Below, one piece after another: positions 1 through 5,607 of a DNA stretch of 5,633 bases (position 1 is the stretch's first letter; every line of letters begins with the position of its first letter). The position numbers were made by a program, and so were the translations under genes. Source of the stretch: DATAVB01 sp040414495 (GTDB lineage: Bacteria > Actinomycetota > Actinomycetes > Mycobacteriales > QHCD01); assembly GCA_040414495.1 (NCBI GenBank), contig JBEDUI010000105.1, positions 1 to 5,633 of the forward strand, given 5' to 3'. The notes under the pieces were generated by a model that had not been told where the DNA came from, made no database searches, and saw only the letters and a program-made list of their open reading frames with translations.

Positions 1-50
1 GATCGTGAGTGAATGTGGTAGCGAAATCCGTACCAAATCTACTCACGATC
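1..50 (+). repeat. Inverted-repeat element, subtype A, copy 1
   Basis: A 50-bp imperfect palindrome that starts with GATCGTGAGT and ends with ACTCACGATC. The 20-bp arms match at 17 of 20 positions and flank a 10-base loop (21-30) containing CGAAATCC. The right half is identical to that of subtype A copy 2 at 384-433; the left arm has drifted at a few positions. It begins at the first base of the window, so any left flank cannot be seen. It could form a hairpin in RNA or a cruciform in DNA. Strand is assigned by matching the loop orientation of the other copies. Confidence 0.85.
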
Positions 51-114
51 ATGAGCCAACCTCCCGCCGATGTGTGTCGGCCGTACGGCTTCGTCGCGCG
101 CCGCTGCTTGGGAT

Positions 115-163
115 GATCGTGATGGCGAAAGTCAATGGAATCGATACGAAAGCCATCACGATC
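115..163 (+). repeat. Inverted-repeat element, subtype B, copy 1
   Basis: A 49-bp element with the same GATCGTGA end as subtype A but a different inner sequence. The outer arms pair perfectly over 12 bp (GATCGTGATGGC with GCCATCACGATC). Inside them the left arm reads GGCGAAAGTC (124-133), where copy 2 has GGCTTTCGCC (516-525). That is nearly the reverse complement, so the long pairing seen in copy 2 is broken here. A short local hairpin with a GAAA loop replaces it. The right half is almost identical to copy 2. Confidence 0.8.
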
Positions 164-311
164 AAGGAAAGCGGCGTCGTGACCGCCGCCGCCCATGAAC
201 AGGGGTTAGCGGCTCGTGGCTCCGCACGCTCTATCTCGGCGACCATCCAGCGCCGCCGACCGCACCGATCCGCGCGCCTGCCCCCGCCGACCCTCCGGGC
301 GCTGAGAACCG

Positions 312-389
312 AGCGATTCCGCGCGGCTTTCCTCCGGCGAGCATGATCGCAGCGATTTCGCGTGGTTTTCCTCCGGTGACCATGATCGT
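312..389. repeat. 39-bp tandem duplication
   Basis: Two head-to-tail units, 312-350 and 351-389, match at 33 of 39 positions. Both contain GCGATT, CGCG, TTTCCTCCGG and end in CATGATCG. Five of the six differences are C in the first unit and T in the second. The end of unit 2 runs into the left tip of the subtype A element at 384, so unit 1 ends with a short copy of that element's tip. On the minus strand the unit is 13 codons long with an SD-like GGAGG. The frame is not convincing as a gene, and I regard this as a non-coding duplication. Confidence 0.8.
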
Positions 390-433
390 GAGTAGATTTG
401 ATACCGAAATCCGTACCAAATCTACTCACGATC
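384..433 (+). repeat. Inverted-repeat element, subtype A, copy 2
   Basis: This is the best-preserved copy: 50 bp with 21-bp arms that pair at 20 of 21 positions around the 8-base loop CGAAATCC. The outer end is GATCGTGAGTAGATTTG and the other arm is its complement. The pairing can be extended by AT on the left and AT on the right (ATGATC...GATCAT). No target-site duplication longer than this self-complementary AT is visible. Its orientation is the same as copy 1. Confidence 0.9.
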
Positions 434-503
434 ATCAAAGCTCCCAGCGCCATAGCGGTTCTCGGTTGTGCGGCCTCGACGACCCGGCGACTCACACTCA
501 GTG

Positions 504-558
504 CATGATCGTGATGGCTTTCGCCATCGAAATCGATACGAAAGCCATCGCGATCATG
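504..558 (+). repeat. Inverted-repeat element, subtype B, copy 2
   Basis: The 49-bp core is 507-555, extended to 55 bp by CAT and ATG flanks that also pair. The arms GATCGTGATGGCTTTCG and its partner match at 16 of 17 positions. The core contains CGAAATCGATAC, which resembles the subtype A core. The left arm can instead fold locally as GATGGC-TTTC-GCCATC (513-528), so two competing structures are possible. It has the same orientation as the other three elements. The distance from the preceding A element (73 bp) is close to that between the first A and B copies (64 bp). Confidence 0.88.
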
Positions 559-680
559 GGAAATTGTGGCGAGCCGGGTGTTGGGCCGTTCGAAATGGCG
601 TGCCCGACAGGTGGAGCCAAGCCGGCCGGCACCAGAAGACGCCGGAAAAGACCCGGCCGGGCTGGCGCACCGCGGCACGC

Positions 681-774
681 CAACCCGGCCCCAAACACAC
701 CCCGTCGCGACGCGGCACCAACCCGGCCCCAAAACGCAACCCGGCCGCAAAACGCAACCCGGCCGCAATAAACG
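681..774. repeat. 18-bp GC-rich tandem repeat
   Basis: Three consecutive units lie at 719-736, 737-754 and 755-774, each reading CAACCCGGCC followed by CC or GC, an A-run and CG. The third unit carries a two-base TA insertion. A diverged copy (CAACCCGGCCCCAAAC) lies apart at 681-696. The array ends only about 12 bp from the ppc stop codon. Eighteen bases is six codons, so all frames stay open across it and produce spurious low-complexity ORFs. It could be a replication-slippage product or part of the ppc 3' untranslated region. Confidence 0.75.
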
Positions 775-778
775 CAGT

Positions 779-810
779 AAATAAAATCAGCCGGTATTAC
801 GCAGGCCGGC
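779..810 (-). terminator. Weak intrinsic-terminator-like hairpin after ppc
   Basis: Reading the minus strand, GCCGG (810-806) pairs with CCGGC (794-790) around an 11-base loop. The ppc TGA stop and a T-rich stretch (TGATTTTATTT) follow directly. The stem is only 5 bp but all G/C, and it overlaps the end of the coding sequence. This is the only arrangement near the ppc 3' end that resembles a factor-independent terminator. Such signals are often poor in high-GC actinobacteria, so Rho-dependent ending is an equal possibility. Confidence 0.35.
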
Positions 811-3573
811 CGCGACGCCATTCAACGTCAACAGCAGTGCCCGGCGCAGCGTCGGACTTTCATCCCCAGCGCGGGCCCGGCCCAGCAACGCTACCTGCAG
901 ATACGATATCGGATCCAGATACGAGTCCCGGACCGAGAACGTACGTTGCAACACCGGCGAATTGTCCAGCAGCGCGCTCTCGCCGGTAATCAGCAACAAC
1001 TCTCGTACGGTGCGCTCGTGCTCTTCTCTAATTGTGTCGAAGATCGGCCGCAACCGCGGCTCCACCAGGGATTCTACGTAATGCTCGGCGATATCCAGAT
1101 CGGTCTTCGCCAGCGTCATTTCCACATTGGAAATGAACGTCGCGAAGAAATGCCATTCCGCGTACATCTGCCTGAGCACGTCACCGTGCCCGGCCTCGCG
1201 CGCGGCGGCCAACCCAGAACCGACACCGAACCAGCCTGGCACAATCTGCCGCGACTGTGTCCATCCGAAAACCCACGGAATCGCCCGTAGACCGTCCAAA
1301 CCGGCCCCGGAGTCCGGACGCCGCGAGGGTCGGGAACCGATATGCATATCGGCCAACTGCTCAACCGGCGTCGACTGCAGGAAATATGCCGGCAGGTCGG
1401 GATTTCCGATGAATTCCCGATAAACCTTTTGCGCCGCATCCGAGACGGTGTCCATTGTGGCATCCCACCGGCTCAGGTTGTCCGCGTTCTGGCGTGGCGC
1501 CTTCAGCGTCGAGGCACGCAATACCGCGGCCAGGGTCAGCTCCAGGTTTTCCCGTGCCAGGCCCGGCAACGTGTACTTGTCGGAGATGACCTCACCCTGC
1601 TCGGTGACCTTGATCTCGCCGTCGAGCGTCCCCCACGGCTGGGCCAGGATCGCGTCGTAGGTCGGACCGCCGCCACGGCCGACGGTCCCGCCGCGACCGT
1701 GGAAGAGCCGCAGCCGTACGCCATGGCGGGACGCGGTGTCGCGCAACCGGCGCTGGGCCCGGTGAATCTCCCATTGCGAGGTGGTGATGCCGGCGTCCTT
1801 GTTGGAATCGGAGTAGCCGAGCATGACCTCCTGCAGATCGCCGCGTAGCGCCACCAGCTTGCGGTACGAGGGATCGGAGAGCATCTCGTCGAGCACGGCA
1901 TCGGCCCGGCGCAACTCGTCCACCGTCTCCAGTAGCGGGACGAAACCGATCCGGGCCACGCCCTGGTGCAGATCGACCAGACCGTTCTCGCGGGCCAACA
2001 GAGCGGCGGCGAACACGTCGCCGGCATCGTGGGTCATCGAGATGATGTAGCTCTCGATGACATCCGGCCCGAACCGGTCCAGCGCCTCCCGGATCGTCGC
2101 GAACACCGCGAACGTGCGCGCACCGGCCTCATCCAACTGCGGCGAGGCTGGCGAGAGCGGCCGGCGGCCGGCCAGCTCATGTCGCAAGGCACCGATCCGG
2201 TCCGCAGTGGACAGTTCGCCGTACGGCACCGCCAATTCGCCTACCGCATCGACGAGTTGACCAAGTGCGTGGTGATGCGCATCCGAGTGTTCCCGAATGT
2301 CCATTGTGGCCAGTTGCAGGCCGAAGGTGGCTGCGGTGCGTTCAACCCGGGCCAGCAGGCCATCGGCCATCAGCGTCCCGGCGTGCTCGACCAGCGAACG
2401 GCGCATGATCGCCAGATCGTCCAGCAGTTCCTCGGTGCCCAGGTAGTCCCGAGCCGGGTGGTGCGGTGCGGCCGAGCCGATTCGATCGAGAGTATTGACC
2501 AGCTTGGTACGGATACACGATGCCTTGAGCCGGTACGGCTCTTCCTTACTGGTACGGCGGCGGCGGCGGTCCAGATTGGGCAGCGCGGCGATGTCAGCGT
2601 CCACACTGGAGAGCAGCTCGGCCGAAACGCCTACGACCTTGGTCGAGCTGGACAGATCGTTGGTGAGCGCGTCGATCGCCGCGATCAGCCCGCGAATTCC
2701 GTACTCATGGTTGAGGGTCAATACCTGCAGCGTCACCTCGGGGGTGATGTTGGGGTTGCCGTCCCGGTCGCCGCCCATCCAGGTGCCGAACACCAGCGGG
2801 CTGTGGTTGTGGTCGAGCGAGGCGCCGTAGTTGCGCAGCTCGGCGTCGAGGTCGTCGAGCAGGTCCGGGACCGTCTCGGTCATCAGTTCGTCGAGGTAGT
2901 AGGTCGCGTTGCGCGCCTCGTCCACCGGTTCGGGCCGCTCCAGGCGCAATTCGTCGGTCTGCCAGAGCAAATCGATCAGCTCGGCCAACCGCCGGTTCTG
3001 GCGCCGCCGGACAATGGAGCTGTCCGGGCGTTCGTCGAGCAGGATCCCGCCGACCGAGCGGAGCTTCGAGAGCACCGAACGTCGGCTGGCCTCGGTCGGA
3101 TGGGCGGTGAATACGGGCCGCACCGCAAGGGATCGGGCCGCTTCGGTCAGGGGTGCGCCGGTCTGCTCCGCGGCGGCCGCGGCGACGGCGTCCACCAGCC
3201 AGCCGGAGTCGGGGCCGCGCTCGCGCAGGAGCCGCACCCGGTGCGCCTGCTCGGCGACATTGGCCAGTTGGAAGTACGCCGAGAACGCGCGCACCAGATG
3301 GATGGCCGTCGGCAGCGTTGCCTGGCCGAGCAGCTGACGCAGTTCGCGCAGCGCCTCGGCATCGTCGGCCTTGGAGGCTTTGGTGAGCTTGCGGACCTGT
3401 TCAACCAGGTCGAGGAGCCACTGCCCCTCCTGGCGCGCCAACGTGTCACCGAGCAGTTGCCCAACCCGGCGGACGTCGGCACGCAGCGCGGTATCGGCGT
3501 CGCTGCCGCCCAATGCGATCTCGACGCCGGGCCGGTCGGGCCGGCGCTCGTCATGAGTCTCTTCGGCTGTCAC
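787..3573 (-). CDS. ppc: Phosphoenolpyruvate carboxylase
   Basis: Cytoplasmic enzyme that carboxylates phosphoenolpyruvate with bicarbonate to oxaloacetate and phosphate, refilling the TCA cycle and feeding aspartate-family synthesis. The product is 928 aa from the GTG at 3573, normal for actinobacterial PEPC (E. coli 883). Visible signatures are TAHPTEA with catalytic His158, GTWMGGDRDGNP (263-274), GYSDSNKDAG (586-595), FHGRGGTVGRGGG (624-636) with His625, Arg627 and Arg633, and the C-terminal RNTG. By alignment from memory with E. coli, the four aspartate/malate inhibitor residues (R587, K773, R832, N881) correspond to R633, K823, R882 and N926. Feedback inhibition is therefore expected. 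GTG 3573 is chosen because GAGGA lies 7 bases upstream and family homology starts after it. The frame stays open to an ATG at 3795, but the 74 added residues are Pro/Arg/Ser-rich and that ATG has no ribosome-binding site. The gene is intact and stands alone, divergent from a polysaccharide gene. Confidence 0.97.
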   Translation of the reverse strand: MTAEETHDERRPDRPGVEIALGGSDADTALRADVRRVGQLLGDTLARQEGQWLLDLVEQVRKLTKASKADDAEALRELRQLLGQATLPTAIHLVRAFSAYFQLANVAEQAHRVRLLRERGPDSGWLVDAVAAAAAEQTGAPLTEAARSLAVRPVFTAHPTEASRRSVLSKLRSVGGILLDERPDSSIVRRRQNRRLAELIDLLWQTDELRLERPEPVDEARNATYYLDELMTETVPDLLDDLDAELRNYGASLDHNHSPLVFGTWMGGDRDGNPNITPEVTLQVLTLNHEYGIRGLIAAIDALTNDLSSSTKVVGVSAELLSSVDADIAALPNLDRRRRRTSKEEPYRLKASCIRTKLVNTLDRIGSAAPHHPARDYLGTEELLDDLAIMRRSLVEHAGTLMADGLLARVERTAATFGLQLATMDIREHSDAHHHALGQLVDAVGELAVPYGELSTADRIGALRHELAGRRPLSPASPQLDEAGARTFAVFATIREALDRFGPDVIESYIISMTHDAGDVFAAALLARENGLVDLHQGVARIGFVPLLETVDELRRADAVLDEMLSDPSYRKLVALRGDLQEVMLGYSDSNKDAGITTSQWEIHRAQRRLRDTASRHGVRLRLFHGRGGTVGRGGGPTYDAILAQPWGTLDGEIKVTEQGEVISDKYTLPGLARENLELTLAAVLRASTLKAPRQNADNLSRWDATMDTVSDAAQKVYREFIGNPDLPAYFLQSTPVEQLADMHIGSRPSRRPDSGAGLDGLRAIPWVFGWTQSRQIVPGWFGVGSGLAAAREAGHGDVLRQMYAEWHFFATFISNVEMTLAKTDLDIAEHYVESLVEPRLRPIFDTIREEHERTVRELLLITGESALLDNSPVLQRTFSVRDSYLDPISYLQVALLGRARAGDESPTLRRALLLTLNGVAAGLRNTG

Positions 3574-3580
3574 GGTCCTA

Positions 3581-3585
3581 TCCTC
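3581..3585 (-). promoter_or_regulatory. Ribosome-binding site deciding the ppc start
   Basis: On the minus strand GAGGA is followed by seven bases and then GTG at 3573. This supports the GTG start over the longer open frame beginning with ATG at 3795, which has only AT-rich sequence before it. Confidence 0.7.
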
Positions 3586-3660
3586 GCGAACGGTGGGTGG
3601 GCGGCTGCACCGGGTGTCGAACTTCGGCGGGTGCACCCCGCAGACCCGATCTGACGCGCT

Positions 3661-3672
3661 GGGCGATCGCCC
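3661..3672. promoter_or_regulatory. 12-bp perfect palindrome in the ppc leader
   Basis: GGGCGATCGCCC is perfectly self-complementary and lies about 90 bases upstream of the ppc start, inside the predicted transcript leader. A second perfect palindrome, GGGTGCACCC, is at 3629-3638. Either could be an operator half-site pair or a small leader hairpin. Short GC palindromes also arise by chance in such genomes, so a function is not shown. Confidence 0.3.
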
Positions 3673-3796
3673 GGTTGGCGGGGTGGTTCGGCCGGGCACA
3701 ACCGGCGACCGGATATCAGTCGGACTCGTCACACCCGTCGGCAGACTGAATGGACGCATTTTCTTCGGCCGGTCGACCGGGTAGCGTGCAGCCATG

Positions 3797-3826
3797 ATAA
3801 TTGGCGGTTAACTAGCTGCCTGTCAA
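3797..3826 (-). promoter_or_regulatory. Candidate ppc promoter
   Basis: On the minus strand there is a perfect TTGACA (3826-3821), preceded by an AT-rich ATTATT stretch. After 18 bases comes AATTAT (3802-3797), which overlaps CAATTA (17-base spacer) and TATCAT (21-base spacer). The -35 matches the housekeeping sigma consensus exactly; the -10 is approximate. Transcription from here would give a leader of roughly 215 bases before the GTG start. It is the best promoter-like sequence facing ppc in the intergenic region. Confidence 0.45.
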
Positions 3827-3860
3827 AATAATCCCGTGCGCATACTCGCTGTCCGATTAA

Positions 3861-3894
3861 CGGCCGAATAGCAAGAGGTATCGGCCGCGCGGCC
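3861..3894. promoter_or_regulatory. Spaced dyad and palindrome, possible operator
   Basis: CGGCCGA (3861-3867) and its reverse complement TCGGCCG (3881-3887) are separated by 13 bases, which places the two CGGCCG cores 21 bp apart, about two helical turns. The right arm merges into a perfect 12-bp palindrome, GGCCGCGCGGCC (3883-3894). The site lies upstream of the ppc promoter candidate and within the region that should control the transferase gene. A dimeric regulator acting on both genes would fit, but no regulator can be named. Confidence 0.35.
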
Positions 3895-4055
3895 AACTCG
3901 CGTATCTCGACGGTCAAGTTGTCGAAAACAATCGCGCGACGTATTGGCGTCAATTAGTGTTCCGCCTTGTGACGGGCCGATTTACCAGCACTGCTGCGGA
4001 TCGGCTCGGCGCTCACTGAGAGCGAGCCGGGGGGACTGGCTTGTCTAGGGCTCGT

Positions 4056-4061
4056 GGGGGG
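4056..4061 (+). promoter_or_regulatory. Ribosome-binding site of the sugar transferase gene
   Basis: A run of six G residues ends five bases before ATG 4067 and can pair with the C-rich anti-Shine-Dalgarno tail. An in-frame TAG at 4046-4048 closes the frame upstream, so ATG 4067 is the first possible ATG or GTG start. Confidence 0.55.
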
Positions 4062-4066
4062 CCTCG

Positions 4067-5572
4067 ATGAGTGTTGGAGCAGAACGTGTTCCAGACGCGT
4101 TCGTCAGTACAGGGTTGCCACGGTCCGTCGTTCGTAGACCAGTCTGGGAACGTCGATACGCTTTCTTGTTGATAGCAATTGACGCGGTCGCGGCGATCGT
4201 CGGTGCCATCACCGCGTATGTCATTCGATTCTCGCCGACATCCGCCGCGCTGGAAGCGGCGCGTCGAGGCGATGTTCCGATTGCCCACCTGGATTACGTC
4301 TGGTTCAGCTTGGGGCTGCCGGTCTTCTGGGTGCTTGCGCTGGCCGTTGCCCGTGCCTACGACAGCAAGGCATTTGGGGTCGGTTCGGATGAGTTCTCGC
4401 GGGTGCTGCAGGCCGCGGTCGGCCTGACCGCCGCAATTGCATTTCTGTCGTACGCGACAAAGGCCGAAGTCGCCCGTGGCTATGTGATCCTGGCCCTGCC
4501 GTTGGCCACGCTGTTGTGCCTGCTGGGCCGTTATCTGGCCCGCAAACGCCTACACAATAGGCGGGTGGCGGGTGACTGCATGTCCAACCTGGTCGCGGTG
4601 GGCAGCGAGGAGTCCGTCACCGAACTGGTCACGGAATTGCGACGCGACCCACACAGCGGGTTGCGAGTGGTCGGCATTTGTCTGCCCGGAGAAACCGCCA
4701 GCGCGCGGACCCATCTGGGAATTCCGGTGCTCGGTGGTTTCGATGATGTGCATCTGGCTGTTCGGGTGACCTCGGCCGACACGGTCGTCGTGACCTCTTC
4801 TCCGGACATGAACGCAACCAAGTTACGTCGGTTGTCATGGCTGCTCGAACGGGCCGATATAGATTTGATTGTCGCGCCGGGGTTGATGGAGGTGGCCGGG
4901 CCCCGTCTGCACATCCGCCCGGTGACCGGACTTCCGTTGTTGCATGTGGAAGAGCCGGAATTCTCCGGCATACGCCGACTGATCAAAGGCGCGGTCGACC
5001 GGATCGGCGCATTCCTCGGGCTGGTGCTGTTCGCGCCGGTCATCCTTATGCTGGCCGTCCTGGTGCGAGCTACTTCGCCTGGACCGGCGCTGTTCCGCCA
5101 GGTTCGCATTGGTCGCGACGGCCGCGAATTCTCGATGATCAAGTTCCGCACGATGGTCCGCGACGCCGAGACACGGCGGGCCGACCTGGTGGCGCACAAC
5201 GAACGCGCCGAGGGCCTGCTGTTCAAGATTCGGGACGACCCCCGAATTACGCGGTTGGGTCGCTTTCTGCGCAAGTACTCACTCGACGAGTTACCGCAAC
5301 TGCTCAATGTGCTCGGTGGGTCGATGTCGTTGGTGGGACCGAGGCCGCCGCTGCCGGCCGAGGTTGAACGCTACGGGGATGACGTAAAGCGCCGGTTGTT
5401 GGTCAAGCCCGGCCTTACCGGCCTTTGGCAGATCAGCGGTCGCAGTGATCTGCCCTGGGAGGAGTCGGTCCGGCTCGATCTGCGCTACGTCGAGAACTGG
5501 TCGCTGATGTACGACGTAATGATTTTGTGGAAAACGGTCGGCACCGTCATCCGCGGCTCGGGCGCGTACTGA
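4067..5572 (+). CDS. Polyprenyl-phosphate sugar-1-phosphate transferase (WbaP/WcaJ-type)
   Basis: Membrane enzyme of 501 aa that moves a hexose-1-phosphate from a nucleotide sugar to the lipid carrier (undecaprenyl or decaprenyl phosphate), the first step in building an exopolysaccharide or surface glycan. The architecture is that of the large members of the family. Four hydrophobic segments lie at about 31-53, 79-97, 113-130 and 138-157, followed by a Rossmann-like domain (about 173-290, starting NLVAVGS). The catalytic domain runs from about 303 to the end. It begins with a hydrophobic re-entrant helix (311-333) with a central Pro324, then LFRQVRIGRDG, FSMIKFRTM, DPRITRLGRFLRKYSLDELPQ with the Asp407-Glu408 catalytic dyad, SLVGPRPPLP and KPGLTGLWQISGRS. 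All key motifs are present, so it should be active. The sugar cannot be read from the sequence; glucose, galactose or an N-acetylated sugar are all possible. It probably opens a polysaccharide operon, as another start-like signal follows 35 bases after its stop. Confidence 0.93.
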   Translation: MSVGAERVPDAFVSTGLPRSVVRRPVWERRYAFLLIAIDAVAAIVGAITAYVIRFSPTSAALEAARRGDVPIAHLDYVWFSLGLPVFWVLALAVARAYDSKAFGVGSDEFSRVLQAAVGLTAAIAFLSYATKAEVARGYVILALPLATLLCLLGRYLARKRLHNRRVAGDCMSNLVAVGSEESVTELVTELRRDPHSGLRVVGICLPGETASARTHLGIPVLGGFDDVHLAVRVTSADTVVVTSSPDMNATKLRRLSWLLERADIDLIVAPGLMEVAGPRLHIRPVTGLPLLHVEEPEFSGIRRLIKGAVDRIGAFLGLVLFAPVILMLAVLVRATSPGPALFRQVRIGRDGREFSMIKFRTMVRDAETRRADLVAHNERAEGLLFKIRDDPRITRLGRFLRKYSLDELPQLLNVLGGSMSLVGPRPPLPAEVERYGDDVKRRLLVKPGLTGLWQISGRSDLPWEESVRLDLRYVENWSLMYDVMILWKTVGTVIRGSGAY

Positions 5573-5607
5573 TCGATCGCCGATAACTCCCCTTAAACGA
5601 AGGACAT

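Larger units (their letters stand above)
1..778. other. Gene-free repeat-rich region downstream of ppc
   Basis: This stretch has no ORF that looks like a real protein. The open frames are rich in Arg, Pro, Gly and Ala, overlap one another on both strands, and are built largely from translated inverted repeats. What it holds is four ~50-bp inverted repeats, a 39-bp tandem duplication and an 18-bp tandem repeat, listed separately. The pieces between them (51-114, 164-311, 434-506, 559-680) are GC-rich. They contain only short self-complementary words, such as the 10-bp palindromes at 621-630 and 652-661. I see no RNA gene. The region lies beyond the 3' end of ppc, and whatever gene lies to the left is outside the window. 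Confidence 0.75.
3574..4066. other. Divergent intergenic region between ppc and the sugar transferase
   Basis: These 493 bases separate two genes transcribed away from each other and must hold both promoters. The part near ppc (3574-3790) is GC-rich with short palindromes. The middle (about 3796-3960) is clearly AT-richer and holds the ppc promoter candidate. For the plus-strand gene I see only a weak possibility: TTGTCG (3919-3924), 17 bases, then TATTGG (3942-3947). A stem of 9 bp with a three-base bulge can form at 4003-4028 in the transferase leader. The 74-codon open frame on the minus strand here has no ribosome-binding site or recognisable features and was not called. Confidence 0.6.

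Noticed and set aside
231..419. Minus-strand frame with a 13-residue tandem repeat and an internal GGAGG
   Set aside because: The 39-bp unit makes it look like a repeat protein, but most of the differences between units change the amino acid. The frame starts inside a hairpin element, and the rest is low-complexity Gly/Ala.
1..558. CRISPR array
   Set aside because: There are only four repeats, of two subtypes and imperfect, with spacers of 64, 220 and 73 bp. No cas genes are present.
381..560. Target-site duplications that would prove insertion of the hairpin elements
   Set aside because: The only shared flanks are AT or CAT/ATG, which simply extend the palindrome. No direct duplication is seen around any copy.
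585..620. GTTCGAAA followed by GGTGGAGCCA, resembling a tRNA T-arm and 3' end
   Set aside because: Only a 3-bp stem can be drawn around the TTCGAAA loop, and no acceptor, D-arm or anticodon arm can be found upstream.
49..768. Open frame of 239 codons on the minus strand through the repeat region
   Set aside because: It is composed of translated 18-bp repeats and hairpin elements, is very rich in Arg, Gly and Cys, lacks a ribosome-binding site and matches no family I know.
1966..3654. Plus-strand frame of 562 codons
   Set aside because: It lies wholly antisense to ppc, whose protein shows every PEPC motif. It is the usual high-GC shadow frame.
3574..3795. 74-residue N-terminal extension of PEPC from ATG 3795
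   Set aside because: There is no ribosome-binding site at that ATG, the residues are Pro/Arg/Ser-rich and unlike PEPC, and the promoter candidate overlaps its start, while GTG 3573 has a well-placed GAGGA.
3729..3953. 74-codon minus-strand frame in the intergenic region
   Set aside because: It has no ribosome-binding site, overlaps the ppc promoter candidate, and shows no recognisable motif.
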